Shown piece by piece: positions 34,387-45,524 of a stretch of DNA of 64,000 nt. Numbering within the stretch: position 1 is the first letter of the stretch; the number at the start of each line of letters is the position of its first letter. The notes below the pieces were generated by a model, which searched no databases, was not told the DNA's origin, and saw only the letters and a list, made by a program, of their open reading frames with translations. A program made the translations under genes and the position numbers. Source of the DNA: Microbacterium sp. zg-Y625 (lineage in GTDB: Bacteria; Actinomycetota; Actinomycetes; Actinomycetales; Microbacteriaceae); assembly GCF_030246925.1 (NCBI RefSeq), contig NZ_CP126740.1, positions 2,914,001 to 2,978,000 of the forward strand. The letters run 5' to 3'.

Positions 34387-35333
34387 GGTGTCCGACGCGC
34401 GGTCCGGCCGAGCTGCGGGTATCCTACGCGCTCGAGCATCTCCAGGAGAACGCCCGTCGTGCGATGCGCATCCTCGGGGAGCCGACGCGCGGCCTGACTT
34501 GCGCGGGACAACCACGACACATCGACCTCGTCGGTGAACCCCATCGCTCCGTGGAGCTGATGCGCCCCCCGCAGCACGCAACCGGCGGCTCGCTGGAGCG
34601 CGACGCGCAGACCCAGCGCCTCGATGAGTGCCTCGTCCGCATCCGCGCCGCACGCGAGGACCCACAGAGTGTATTTGGCCAACTCCGCGGAGGCGACCGC
34701 CTCCAGGGACATGTCCGCCAGCTGGAATGCCACCGACTGAAAGTGCGCCAGCGGACGACCGAACTGCTCCCGCTCCCGGGTGTAGCGGGCGGTGTCCTCG
34801 ACAGCGCTCTCGAGCAGCCCGAGCAACCACCACGACTCCAGCGAGATGAGCAGGGCGGCGGCACGACGACCGTCCCCCTCCTCGGGGGCGGCATCGGCCT
34901 CCACGCCGAAGGGCGCGAGCTGGGTGCCCAGCACCAAGCCCGAGCCACGAGGCTGCAGGCGATGGCGGGCGCCTTCGAGATCAATGCCGTTCCACGAGAG
35001 CGCGAGGTCGAGGTGCGGCACGACGCGGTTCCCGCGGCGAGAGACGAGGGCCGTGGCATCCGCACCCGATCGCCCCAACCGCTCCACGACCGGGTACGGC
35101 AACGCGAAGCGGCCCGCCACGCGGCACACCTCGGCCGCCACCTCCAGCTCCGTCGCACCCTCGGCCGGGTCGATGTCCCAGATCCCGAGTTCGCCGAGCA
35201 TTTCGCCGATCCTGTCGCGCCGCCCGGGGTCGCCGACAGCCCCGCGCAGCAGGTCGACGCCCCCCTCACGCTCGACGCGGTCGCGCACCATCGCCCCGAC
35301 TTCTTGCGCCTCCCCGGAGAGCGTGACGTTCAC
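34383..35333 (-). CDS. acyl-CoA dehydrogenase-like protein, short partner subunit
   Basis: 316 residues, some 60 shorter than a usual ACAD, with a much reduced middle domain. The N-terminus keeps the helical domain; the C-terminal half keeps YTREREQFGRPLAHFQSVAFQLADM and LHGAMGFTDEVDVSWL. No EGT motif, and the IVD-type segment is degenerate (LISLESWWLLG). GTG 35333 overlaps the upstream ACAD stop by 4 nt (GTGA). Order and reduced catalytic features match the beta subunit of an actinobacterial heteromeric ACAD. Confidence 0.8.
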   Translation of the reverse strand: MNVTLSGEAQEVGAMVRDRVEREGGVDLLRGAVGDPGRRDRIGEMLGELGIWDIDPAEGATELEVAAEVCRVAGRFALPYPVVERLGRSGADATALVSRRGNRVVPHLDLALSWNGIDLEGARHRLQPRGSGLVLGTQLAPFGVEADAAPEEGDGRRAAALLISLESWWLLGLLESAVEDTARYTREREQFGRPLAHFQSVAFQLADMSLEAVASAELAKYTLWVLACGADADEALIEALGLRVALQRAAGCVLRGAHQLHGAMGFTDEVDVSWLSRASQAARRLPEDAHRTTGVLLEMLERVGYPQLGRTARRTP

Positions 35334-36484
35334 GGGCGCACCAGCTGCCGCGCAGCAGCGTTCTTGTTGATCTCAAGGGTGCCGGACGCGACGGTCGATG
35401 CCTGGGCGTAGCGCCAGTGATCCTCCACCTCCCGGGCGAATGCGGCGTCGGGGTCGCTCGTGCCGAGCCCCGCGTTCTCGACGATCTCCATGAGCACCTC
35501 GGCAACCTCCTGGTCCAGGGATGTGACGGCGACGCGGTAAAGCGCGGTGTCGCCGATCGGCGGCGCATCGGCCTGCGCAGTGAGCAGCAGGCGGTAGGCG
35601 AGCAGCCGCACCTGACGGGTGCGCACCATCACGGCCGCCCAACGCTCCCGCAGGGACGCGGGGAGCTTCTCCCACGCAGCGCCCAGCGCGTCGGGAGCCG
35701 CGCGCAGCAGGCTCTCGCAGCGCGCGTACCGGGCGATGCCGATCCGCTCGAAACTCAGCACGTCCATGACGACACCCCACCCGCCGTCCACGTCTCCGAG
35801 CACCGCGTCCTCCGGCACCCAGGCCTCGTCGAAGTAGACCTCGTTGAGGTGGTGGGGGCCCAGCATCGCGCTGATCGGGCGCACCTCGACGCCGGGCTGG
35901 TCCATGTCCAGCAGGAACACCGTGATGCCCTGTTTCCGATCGGCCGCGTTCCCCGTGCGCGCGAGGAGGAAACACCACTGGGCCATGCTCGCGTAAGAGG
36001 TCCAGACCTTCTGCCCCGAGATGCGCCAACCACCTTCGACGCGGGTGGCGCGGGTCCGCAGCGCGGGAAGGTCGGAACCGGCACCGGGCTCGCTGAACCC
36101 CTGGCACCAGATGACCTCCCCGGAGGCGATGCGGGGCAGGTGCTCAGCGCGCTGCTGCGCCGTGCCGTGCCGCATGATCACCGGACCCACCCAGTTCAGC
36201 CCCATGTATTGCGCACCCCGCGGCTCGTGCGCCGCCCACATCTCCTCACGCATCGCCGTCTGCGACAGCACGTCGGCGGAGCGCCCCCCGTGCTCGGTCG
36301 GCCATGCCAGAGTCAGCAGGCGGCGTGCACCGAGCTCACGACTGAAGCGCTCCGTGACGGCCAGATCTGCGGGGTCGCGCGTGAACGCGCCCAGGAACCC
36401 GGCCGGTATGTGCTGCGAGACGAGGTCCTGCAACTCGGCGCGCAGCGCGGTGACGTTGCTCGGTTCACCGTAGTCGAGCGTCAT
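35330..36484 (-). CDS. acyl-CoA dehydrogenase, catalytic-type subunit
   Basis: 384-residue ACAD: LAWPTEHGGRS, WCQGFSEPGAGSDLP, SGQKVWTSYASMAQW and an IVD-type Glu in VLSFERIGIARYA. C-terminal SGTLEINKNAAARQLV replaces the usual GTSEIQR. ATG 36484 has GAGGAGGGG upstream. With the overlapping partner gene it forms the island's second predicted heteromeric ACAD. First gene after site h. Confidence 0.86.
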   Translation of the reverse strand: MTLDYGEPSNVTALRAELQDLVSQHIPAGFLGAFTRDPADLAVTERFSRELGARRLLTLAWPTEHGGRSADVLSQTAMREEMWAAHEPRGAQYMGLNWVGPVIMRHGTAQQRAEHLPRIASGEVIWCQGFSEPGAGSDLPALRTRATRVEGGWRISGQKVWTSYASMAQWCFLLARTGNAADRKQGITVFLLDMDQPGVEVRPISAMLGPHHLNEVYFDEAWVPEDAVLGDVDGGWGVVMDVLSFERIGIARYARCESLLRAAPDALGAAWEKLPASLRERWAAVMVRTRQVRLLAYRLLLTAQADAPPIGDTALYRVAVTSLDQEVAEVLMEIVENAGLGTSDPDAAFAREVEDHWRYAQASTVASGTLEINKNAAARQLVRP

Positions 36485-36525
36485 TGCCCCTCCTCGGCGG
36501 CCCCCAGGCGGCTTGACCCCCGGTC

Positions 36526-36556
36526 CATAGTAATCTTATTAAGCATTATTTATTAA
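36526..36556 (-). promoter_or_regulatory. AT-rich island motif, site h, upstream of ACAD pair
   Basis: Minus strand: ATGCTTAATAAGATTACTATG, matching TAA-AGATTA with one extra base, preceded by TTAATAAATA. It lies 42-72 bp upstream of the ACAD start at 36484 and overlaps the stop codon of the frameshifted enoyl-CoA hydratase. Confidence 0.5.
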
Positions 36557-37322
36557 AGGCCGCGGTCGCGCAAGACATCATCGCCGCGCTGATCGAACCG
36601 ATGACGTGCGTCACCCTTCGCGGGTCGCCCGTCACGCAGAACCCTGCGCTCCCGCGCGACAGCAGGGGCCGTGCGGTCGTCCTGCCCCGCACGGTAAAGC
36701 CCGAGCGCGTTGGCGACAGAGGCGGCAGGGGCCGCGGCAATGGCTGCGGCAAGGCCGAGGACCCGGTCCATGAGCCGAAGGTGCCGGACGACCTCGTTGA
36801 CCAACCCCCAGGACAGAGCCGTGCGCGCGTCGACGGACGCGCCCGTGAGTGTCATCTGCCGTGCGCGTGCCACACCGACGACGGCAAGCAGTTCCGCGCT
36901 CAACCCCCACCCCGGGGTTAGCCCGAGTACGGCGTGCGTATCGGCGAAGGCCGCCCGATCCGACGCGACGATGAACCCGCACGCCAGCGCGATCTCCAGC
37001 CCCCTGACACGCATGCGCCGTTCACGGCGGCGATCACGGGCGTGCGCATCGCGCGCAGGCACCTGGCCGGGTCCGTCGGGGGTGGGTCGTACGCGCCCTC
37101 GGCCAGCAGCTCCTTGACGTCGACTCCGCTGCTGAACGCCGGATCGGTCCCGGTGAGCACCACCACACGCACGTCCGGGTCGGCATCGAGGCGAGCAAGC
37201 AGGTCCACAAGCGCGATGCGCGTGCGGCCATTCAGCGCGTTGCGCGCTGCGGGCCGATCGAACGCGACGACCACGGTCGCGTCATGCCGATCCGCGCGGA
37301 GGTCGACGCCGGGAGGGATCAC
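36553..37322 (-). pseudogene. enoyl-CoA hydratase, frameshifted
   Basis: The 5' part, from GTG 37322, reads as a good crotonase N-terminus (VVVAFDRPAARNALNGRTR, VVVLTGTDPAFSSGVDVKE, TPVIAAVNGACVSGG). At about 36999-37004 the frame breaks within a G run. The continuation, RGLEIALACGFIVASDRA and LGLTPGWGLSAELLAVVG, is in the next frame. One extra base (GGGGGC to GGGGGCC on the minus strand) would restore one ORF of about 256 codons. Either a recent 1-nt deletion or a sequencing error. The GTG overlaps the stop of the upstream EthD-like gene (GTGA), so coupling was originally intact. Confidence 0.8.
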
Positions 37323-37687
37323 CCGCCCACCCGGCCGGCCTCTGCGGGTTCGTACCACGCGGTCCAGAACCCACGGTCGAGCGTCCTGCTCACGGCGAGC
37401 TCGGGAGCGCGCCCTTCCGATACGGCCCGACGCGAGCGGTCGAGGGCCGCCGCGAGGGCCGCGCGAGCTTGCTCGAGCCGCCCCTCGGCGACCTCGTAGA
37501 TCGCAAGGTAGGGCAAGCCCCCGGGCGGCTGTTCGCCCGCTGCCGGCACGAACCGGAAACGCCGGGCGGCGACGAAGCCCTCGACCTGGAGCACCTCGGG
37601 GAGGTGCACGTCGGAGTACCACGCATTGAATTGGTCTTCGCTGCCCTCGACGGGCCGCGAGTGCACCACCAAGATCGATGTGGCCAT
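37319..37687 (-). CDS. small dimeric alpha/beta-barrel (EthD-like) protein
   Basis: 122-residue protein. The N-terminal half resembles EthD / ferredoxin-like barrel proteins (ILVVHSRPVEGSEDQFNAWY, then DVHLPEVLQVEGFVAARRF and LPYLAIYEV). Members of these families occur beside oxidative catabolic genes, where they may act as small cyclases, isomerases or accessory proteins; no catalytic residue can be assigned here. ATG 37687 lies beside site i. It is translationally coupled to the broken enoyl-CoA hydratase. Confidence 0.6.
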   Translation of the reverse strand: MATSILVVHSRPVEGSEDQFNAWYSDVHLPEVLQVEGFVAARRFRFVPAAGEQPPGGLPYLAIYEVAEGRLEQARAALAAALDRSRRAVSEGRAPELAVSRTLDRGFWTAWYEPAEAGRVGG

Positions 37688-37707
37688 GTCTTCTCTTCCG
37701 TCCGGCT

Positions 37708-37739
37708 GTAGAATAATCGTTTAAATGTTATAGATGTAT
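37708..37739. promoter_or_regulatory. AT-rich island motif, site i (weak), EthD-like / enoyl-CoA hydratase divergent promoter
   Basis: Minus strand reads ATTTAAACGATTATTC; plus strand holds AGAATAATCGTTTAAATG. It matches TAAA-GATTA with an inserted base. It fills the short gap between starts 37687 and 37769. Confidence 0.4.
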
Positions 37740-37768
37740 CCGTCCGAGATCGACCCCCAGGAGACGCG

Positions 37769-38560
37769 ATGACCCGTACGACAGACTTCCGCAGCGAGGT
37801 CGTGGACCTGCGCGTCGACGACCACATCGCCCTCGTCACACTGAACCGGCCGGCCAGCGCCAACGCCCTCGACGAGCACCTCATCCGAGACCTCGGCGAT
37901 CTGTGGCGCACGGTCGCGGCTGACCGCAGCATCCGCTGCGTCGTCCTCACGGGCGCCGGTCGTCACTTCTGTGCAGGGGCGGACGTGAGCCTGCTCGCGT
38001 CGGATCGCACCGACGTCGGCAAGGACGCCGACGAGGAGTTGTCCTTCCTGCCCGGCGGCGTGGTCGACGTCCCGGTCATCGTCGCCGTCAACGGCACCTG
38101 CGCAGGCGGCGGGTTGCACTTCGTCGCGGACGCGGACATCGCGATCGCTTCAGACGGGGCCCGGTTCATCGACCCGCATGTGAGCGTGGGCCAGGTCAGC
38201 GGCATCGAACCGGTCGAACTCATGACGCTGATGCGGCGCGATCGGGCCGTGCGCATGGCCCTGCTGGGGCGACACGAAGTCGTAGACGCACTGACGGCCC
38301 GGGACAGCGGGTTGATCTCCGAGGTGCTTGCGGCCGACGATCTGCTCGCGCACGCCCTCGACCTCGCCAGAAAAGTGTGCAGCGGGTCGCCGGCAGCCGT
38401 CCGGCACACGCGGCGCGTCATCCGCGCCTATCTCGCCGACTCCGTCCGCGGTCACCGCGACCTGGGGTGGGAGCTGGTGCAGCGGCATTGGACGCACCCT
38501 GACTCGAAGGAGGGTCCGGCGGCCTTCCAGCAGAAGCGCGAACCGCACTGGGTGGACTGA
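37769..38560 (+). CDS. enoyl-CoA hydratase/isomerase
   Basis: 263-residue crotonase. Oxyanion hole: HFCAGADVSLL (about 67-77) and NGTCAGGGLHFVADADIA (from 108). ATG 37769 follows AGGAG. In the third signature region it reads VSVGQVSGIEPVELM, with a Glu in reach of the active site. It may substitute for the broken hydratase on the other strand. Convergent with the thiolase gene. Confidence 0.85.
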   Translation: MTRTTDFRSEVVDLRVDDHIALVTLNRPASANALDEHLIRDLGDLWRTVAADRSIRCVVLTGAGRHFCAGADVSLLASDRTDVGKDADEELSFLPGGVVDVPVIVAVNGTCAGGGLHFVADADIAIASDGARFIDPHVSVGQVSGIEPVELMTLMRRDRAVRMALLGRHEVVDALTARDSGLISEVLAADDLLAHALDLARKVCSGSPAAVRHTRRVIRAYLADSVRGHRDLGWELVQRHWTHPDSKEGPAAFQQKREPHWVD

Positions 38561-38589
38561 GCCCGCAGGGCCGCCCGGACTGCGCGCCG

Positions 38590-39780
38590 TCAGAGGCGTT
38601 CGATGATGGTCGCGTTGGCCATCCCGCCGCCCTCGCACATGGTCTGCAGCCCGAAGCGACCGCCCGTCGCCTCCAGATGGTGGAGCATCGTCGTCAGCAG
38701 GCGCGTACCCGACGCCCCCAGCGGATGCCCCAGGGCGATCGCGCCGCCGCGGGGGTTGAGCCTCGACGGGTCGACGTCGAACTCGGCCGCCCAGGCAAGC
38801 GGGACCGACGCGAAAGCCTCGTTGACCTCGAATGCGTCGATGTCGCCGATGGCCAGGCCCGACCGCTCGAGGATGCGGTGCGTTGCAGGGATCGGGCCGG
38901 TGAGCATGTACAAGGGGTCGTCTCCCACCACCGCGAAGCTGTGGAACCGGGCACGCGGGCGCACACCCAGGCGCTGCGCGGCACTCTCGCTCATGATGAG
39001 CACTGCAGAAGCCCCGTCCGTGAGCGGCGAGGAGTTGCCCGGATGTATGGCCCATTCGAGGTCGGGGAAACGCCGCTCCATCTCCTCGGTGCGGAAGGAC
39101 GGTTGCAGCGCCGCCAGGCCCTCGGCCGTCGTGGATGCCCGCACCGTCTCGTCGCGATCGAGGATGCGGTCGCCGTCGGGCCCAGCCACCATGATCGGCA
39201 GAATCTCCGCAGCGAAGGCCCCCGTCTCCGTCGCCGCCGCGGCGCGGCGGTGCGACTCGGCGGCGAACCGGTCCAGCACGTCACGGCTCAGGCCCCACTT
39301 CTTCGCTATCAGCTCGGCTGAGACGCCCTGGTTGACCAGCCCGTCGGGGAATCGGCTCGTGAGACGGCTTCCGGCCGGCGAGCCGCCCCGTGCCGCGGCT
39401 CCCAGGGGCACGCGGCTCATCGACTCGACGCCGGCAGCGATGACGATGTCGTATCCGCCGGCCATGATGCCCTGCGCTGCGAAGGTCGCCGCCTGCTGAC
39501 TCGAGCCGCACTGGCGGTCGATCGTCGTGGCAGGGACGGTCACATCGAAGCCGGCCGACAGCACGGCGCCCCGGGCGATGTTCGTGCTCTGGTCGCCGAC
39601 CTGACTCACGCAGCCCACGAGCACGTCGTCGACCTGGGCGGAGTCGAGGCCGTTGCGCTCCCGCAGTGTCACGAGCAGCTCGGCGAGCAGGTCGGCCGGG
39701 TGGATACCCGACAGCGCTCCTCCCGGCTTACCCCTTCCCGAGGGTGTGCGGATCGCGTCTACGAGGACGGCGTTCTCCAT
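38590..39780 (-). CDS. thiolase (acetyl-CoA C-acyltransferase)
   Basis: 396-residue thiolase. Nucleophilic Cys91 in DRQCGSSQQA, catalytic His in GHPLGASG, second Cys in MCEGGGMANA, and NEAFASVPLAW. It splits a 3-oxoacyl-CoA with CoA, the last beta-oxidation step. ATG 39780 lies 1 nt after the stop of the upstream enoyl-CoA hydratase, so hydratase and thiolase are co-translated with the SDR and flavoprotein upstream (42449 to 38590). Confidence 0.92.
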   Translation of the reverse strand: MENAVLVDAIRTPSGRGKPGGALSGIHPADLLAELLVTLRERNGLDSAQVDDVLVGCVSQVGDQSTNIARGAVLSAGFDVTVPATTIDRQCGSSQQAATFAAQGIMAGGYDIVIAAGVESMSRVPLGAAARGGSPAGSRLTSRFPDGLVNQGVSAELIAKKWGLSRDVLDRFAAESHRRAAAATETGAFAAEILPIMVAGPDGDRILDRDETVRASTTAEGLAALQPSFRTEEMERRFPDLEWAIHPGNSSPLTDGASAVLIMSESAAQRLGVRPRARFHSFAVVGDDPLYMLTGPIPATHRILERSGLAIGDIDAFEVNEAFASVPLAWAAEFDVDPSRLNPRGGAIALGHPLGASGTRLLTTMLHHLEATGGRFGLQTMCEGGGMANATIIERL

Positions 39781-39781
39781 G

Positions 39782-40588
39782 TCAGACTCCCTGTTCGCTC
39801 GTCGGTGCTGCCCGGGCAAGAGCATCGCGGTTCAAGAACCCACGGAGGCGCTCCTGGGCGTGTACCGTGTCGGCCGCACGGCCGATCGTGCGCTGCTCCT
39901 CGACGAGCTGCACCGAGTACATCGTTTCGGCCGCCTCACGGATGAGCCGCTTGGTCTCCCCAAGCGCAGGCCCGGCGGTGCGCGCGAGACCACCGGCGCG
40001 CCTCGCGGCCACCTCCGTGAGGTCTTCGGACGCGACGATCTCGGACACGATCCCCCAGTCTCGTGCCTCTTCTGCCGCTAGCACGCGTCCCGTGGCGGCG
40101 AGCGCCAGCGCGCGATGCATCCCCACGCTGCGTGCCAGCAGCGACGAAACCCCGCTGTCCGGCGTCAGGCCGACGGCCGCATACGCCGTGAGGAAGCGCG
40201 CCCGCGGCGTCGCGATGAGGTAGTCCGCCGTGAGCGCGAGCCCGAACCCTCCGCCGGCGGCCGCGCCGTCGACCGCCGCCACCACGAATAGTGGCGATCG
40301 CGCCATGGACTCGAGGGCGGCGTGCATCGCGCCGGCCAGGCGTTCGAGGAAGCGCCCAGGATCGGACGCACGCGCCATGGCGGCGACGTCGCCACCGGCG
40401 CAGAACACCCCACCCGCGGCATCCAACACCATCACCGCGGCGCCGGATGCCTCGCCCGCCGCGACCGCATCCTGCAGGGCGAGCGCCATATCGATGTCAA
40501 CGGCGTTGCCCGCCTCCGGACGGTTCAGCGTGACTCGGAAGATGTCTCCGTCGTGGAAGGAGCGCACGCGCCCCACGGCCCCCGACAC
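39782..40588 (-). CDS. enoyl-CoA hydratase/isomerase family protein
   Basis: 268-residue crotonase: GVFCAGGDVAAMARA and DGAAAGGGFGLALTADYLIA form the oxyanion hole. Residues VGLTPDSGVSSLLARSVG resemble isomerase-type (PaaG-like) members in which one catalytic residue is an Asp. GTG 40588 is used. A double-bond isomerase for cis or misplaced alkenes from ring or branched substrates is possible but unproven. Confidence 0.8.
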   Translation of the reverse strand: MSGAVGRVRSFHDGDIFRVTLNRPEAGNAVDIDMALALQDAVAAGEASGAAVMVLDAAGGVFCAGGDVAAMARASDPGRFLERLAGAMHAALESMARSPLFVVAAVDGAAAGGGFGLALTADYLIATPRARFLTAYAAVGLTPDSGVSSLLARSVGMHRALALAATGRVLAAEEARDWGIVSEIVASEDLTEVAARRAGGLARTAGPALGETKRLIREAAETMYSVQLVEEQRTIGRAADTVHAQERLRGFLNRDALARAAPTSEQGV

Positions 40589-40637
40589 GGTCAGCGCACC
40601 ACCCGCACGGCTCGCGCTTCTGAGCGAACGCGGCCGG

Positions 40638-41393
40638 TCACTGGGGCTGCATCCGCAAAGCGCCGTCCATGCGGACGACTTCGCCGTTGAGATAGTCGTG
40701 ATCGATGAGCATCAGCGCGAGCTGGGCGAACTCGTCGGGGCGAGCCAGTCGCTGCGGGAATGGGATGCCGGCGGCGAGCGATGCGCCCACCTCAGGGCCG
40801 AGGGAGGCGAGCATGGGCGTGTCGACGATGCCCGGCGCGATCGTGTTGACGCGGATACCGGAACGGGCAAGGTCTCGCGCGGCGGGAACCGTCATGCCGA
40901 CCACCGCACCCTTCGAAGCCGAGTACGCGATCTGCCCGATCTGACCCTCGTACGCGGCGACCGAGGCCGTGTTGATGATTACGCCGCGTTGCCCGTGCTC
41001 GTCTGGCGCAGTGCGGGCGATCACCTCTGCCGCCAAACGCATGACGTTGAAGGTGCCGAGGGTGTTGATCTCCAGGGCGCGGCGGAACAGGTCCAGCTCA
41101 TGCGCGCCCTTGGACGAGAGAATGCGGCGCGCTGGAGCGATTCCGGCGCAGTTCACCACGACGCGCAGGGGGCGTCCGGAGGGCACGGAGGCAAGCGCGT
41201 CAGCCACCTCTTGCTCACTTGTGACGTCCGCGGCGACGAGACGGACGCCCTCGCGCGGGCGCGCCTTCTCGATCTGCGACGGGAGATCCAGCCCCAGGAC
41301 CTCCGCACCTCGCGTGACGAGCGCGTCGGCGGTGGCGGCTCCAAGGCCGGAGGCGGCTCCGGTGACGACGGCGGTGATCGCGTCGACCTTCAT
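40638..41393 (-). CDS. SDR, 3-hydroxyacyl-CoA dehydrogenase type
   Basis: 251-residue SDR closest in style to HSD10 / 3-hydroxy-2-methylacyl-CoA dehydrogenases: TGAASGLGAATADAL, VVNCAGIAPARRIL, the serine in INTASVAAYEGQIGQ, and YSASKGAVVGMT. ATG 41393. Between a crotonase-thiolase pair and a flavoprotein, it is the likely NAD-dependent 3-hydroxyacyl-CoA dehydrogenase of the island; no FadB-type enzyme is present. Confidence 0.85.
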   Translation of the reverse strand: MKVDAITAVVTGAASGLGAATADALVTRGAEVLGLDLPSQIEKARPREGVRLVAADVTSEQEVADALASVPSGRPLRVVVNCAGIAPARRILSSKGAHELDLFRRALEINTLGTFNVMRLAAEVIARTAPDEHGQRGVIINTASVAAYEGQIGQIAYSASKGAVVGMTVPAARDLARSGIRVNTIAPGIVDTPMLASLGPEVGASLAAGIPFPQRLARPDEFAQLALMLIDHDYLNGEVVRMDGALRMQPQ

Positions 41394-41453
41394 GCGTGTT
41401 CCTTTCCAAGGCCAGTGGCAGGCGGTGATGCGTCGTTCTTCCCGGCGATCAGG

Positions 41454-43699
<2,246 letters not shown>

Positions 43700-43767
43700 G
43701 TGCGCGGAATACGGATCTCACCTGCGCCGACGCGATTCGGACCACTGTCACCGCCGGTCGCGACCGC

Positions 43768-43827
43768 AATACTCACTCGCGACGTCGAATACTCACTCGG
43801 GGGCGCGAATACTCACTCGCGGGCGCG
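43768..43827. repeat. three tandem 20-bp direct repeats
   Basis: AATACTCACTCGcgacgtcg, AATACTCACTCGggggcgcg, AATACTCACTCGcgggcgcg: three abutting 20-bp units with an invariant 12-base head. The last unit overlaps the stop codon of the malate synthase remnant (CGAGTGA on the minus strand), so the stop-codon region itself has been copied. Spacerless, so not CRISPR. Confidence 0.75.
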
Positions 43828-44535
43828 GTCGGCCTTCTTGCGGCGGCGCATGTCGTGCAGGATCGGCTCGGTGTAGCCGTTAGGCTGCGCGGCGCCCTCG
43901 ACGATCAGGCGGCGGGCGGACTCGAAGGCGATGCCGCGACCCCGTGCCTCGCCGTCGAGCAGGGGCTCGCAGTCGGGGTCGCCGGCGTTCCGCGCGTCGA
44001 CGACCGACGCGAGCTTCTCGAGGCTGCGGTCGACGTCATCGGTGTCGATGACGTCGTGCGCGAGCCAGTTGGCGAGCAGCTGGCTCGAGATGCGGAGCGT
44101 GGCCCGGTCCTCCATCAGCGCGATGCCGTTGATGTCGGGGACCTTCGAGCATCCGACGCCCTGGTCGATCCACCGCACCACGTACCCGAGGATCGACTGC
44201 ACGTTGTTGTCGACCTCGGCCGGCACCGCGTCACGGCCGAGCGGCTCGGTCTGCAGCGGCGGGATCAGGATGTCGTCGATGCCGCGCGGGGGCCGCTCCG
44301 CGACGCCACGTTGGCGTCCTCGTACGCGCCGAGGAACGGCTGCGCCTTGATGGCGGCCTTGGGCGCCACCGGGCCGGCGTGCAGCGAGGTGTGGATCTCG
44401 TCGCCGGTGCGGTCGAGGAACCCGGTGTTGATGAAAACGATGCGGTCCGCCGCCTCGGCGATCGCCGCGCGCAGGTTGAGGGTGGTGCGCCGCTCCTCGT
44501 CCATGATGCCGACCTTGAGGGTGTTCGCCGGTCTC
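43813..44535 (-). pseudogene. glcB: malate synthase G (glcB) remnant, truncated and frameshifted
   Basis: Two blocks are recognisable. 44265-44535 encodes the central block ([40 protein letters not shown]). 43813-44290, in another frame, encodes the C-terminal block ([60 protein letters not shown]). The full enzyme has about 720 residues; the first 400 or more are missing, and about 55 residues with the catalytic-barrel end are deleted where the two blocks meet (about 44285-44300). So it is a non-functional fossil of the glyoxylate-cycle enzyme. A working copy is presumably elsewhere. Confidence 0.85.
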
Positions 44536-44632
44536 GGGCCCCGAAGTGCGGGTGACGCTCGAAGCCGCGCCCGTCATGGTGAAGGCGCTGCGCGAGGCGG
44601 TCGCCACGCTGCAGCGCGCCGTGCCCCGGTGA
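44531..44632 (+). pseudogene. C-terminal fragment of an unidentified plus-strand gene
   Basis: On the plus strand, abutting the malate synthase remnant, a short frame reads [20 protein letters not shown] and ends AVPR before TGA (44630-44632). It looks like a genuine C-terminal helix with protein-like composition, but has no upstream coding region. I do not recognise the parent. It marks the other side of the rearrangement junction. Confidence 0.35.
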
Positions 44633-44642
44633 GCTGAGCGCG

Positions 44643-45524
44643 TCAGCCGTGCTCGCCCGCCGACCGACCGGGACGACGGGAGCTGACCGCGTCGTAGGTG
44701 CGCCGCAGCCGCTCGGTCATCTGCGGGAAGTCCTGCTGCAGAACCAGCACGAAGAGCATGTCGACGAGCGCGAGCTGCGCGATGCGGCTCGCCATCGCGC
44801 CGCTACGGTAGCGGCTCTCCCGCACGCTCGTGCGCAGCACGATGTCGCACACGTCGTCCAGCGATGACGCCGCGGCGTTGGTGATGCCCACCGTGACGGC
44901 CCCGGCGTCCCGCGCCGCGGCGAGGAAGTCCAGGGTCTCGCGCGTCTCGCCGCGGAAGGAGACGCCGATCGCCACCGACCCCTCGCCCAGCAGCGCAGCC
45001 TGCACGAGCGCCAGGTGGACGTCGACAGCCACACCTGCGGGCTTCCCGATGCGGCTGAGCTTCTGGTGCAGGTCCTGCGCGGTCAGCGACGAGGAGCCGG
45101 CCCCGTACAGCTCGATGCGCGTCGCGCGCCGAATGGCCTCCACAGCACGCGTGACGGCCTCGGTGTCGAGGAACTGAGCGGTATCCTCGATCGCCTGCAC
45201 CTCCTGGAAAGCGATCTTCGCGATGATGTCGGTGACCGTGTCGCCGGGGGTGATCTCTCCTCCGGCGATGTCGAAGCGCACGAGCTGCGCTTCATCGCGG
45301 CTGAGTGCGGTCGCCACCTCGAGCCGGAATTCGCGGAAGCCGGGGTAGCCGAGGCTCTGGCAGAACCGCGCGACCGTGGACTGAGAGGCCCCACTGGCCT
45401 GCGCGAGCCCCATGATCGTCGATGTCCGCAGTGCGTCGGGGTCGGCCAGCACCGTCTCGGCGACCCGCCGTTCCGATGCGCTCAGCCGATCGAGCGCCTG
45501 CCGCACCCGCAGGAGCACATCCAT
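44643..45524 (-). CDS. MurR/RpiR-family transcriptional regulator
   Basis: 293 residues: N-terminal RpiR helix-turn-helix ([20 protein letters not shown], then [18 protein letters not shown]) and C-terminal SIS sugar-phosphate isomerase-like domain ([38 protein letters not shown]). SIS domains bind phosphosugars such as MurNAc-6-P or GlcNAc-6-P. ATG 45524 overlaps the murQ stop by 1 nt (TGATG). It is the last gene of the cell-wall sugar operon and probably binds the inverted repeat at 53076-53115. Confidence 0.9.
   Translation of the reverse strand: MDVLLRVRQALDRLSASERRVAETVLADPDALRTSTIMGLAQASGASQSTVARFCQSLGYPGFREFRLEVATALSRDEAQLVRFDIAGGEITPGDTVTDIIAKIAFQEVQAIEDTAQFLDTEAVTRAVEAIRRATRIELYGAGSSSLTAQDLHQKLSRIGKPAGVAVDVHLALVQAALLGEGSVAIGVSFRGETRETLDFLAAARDAGAVTVGITNAAASSLDDVCDIVLRTSVRESRYRSGAMASRIAQLALVDMLFVLVLQQDFPQMTERLRRTYDAVSSRRPGRSAGEHG

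Noticed and set aside
43768..43827. CRISPR-like array
   Set aside because: Units abut with no spacers and only three copies; no cas genes.
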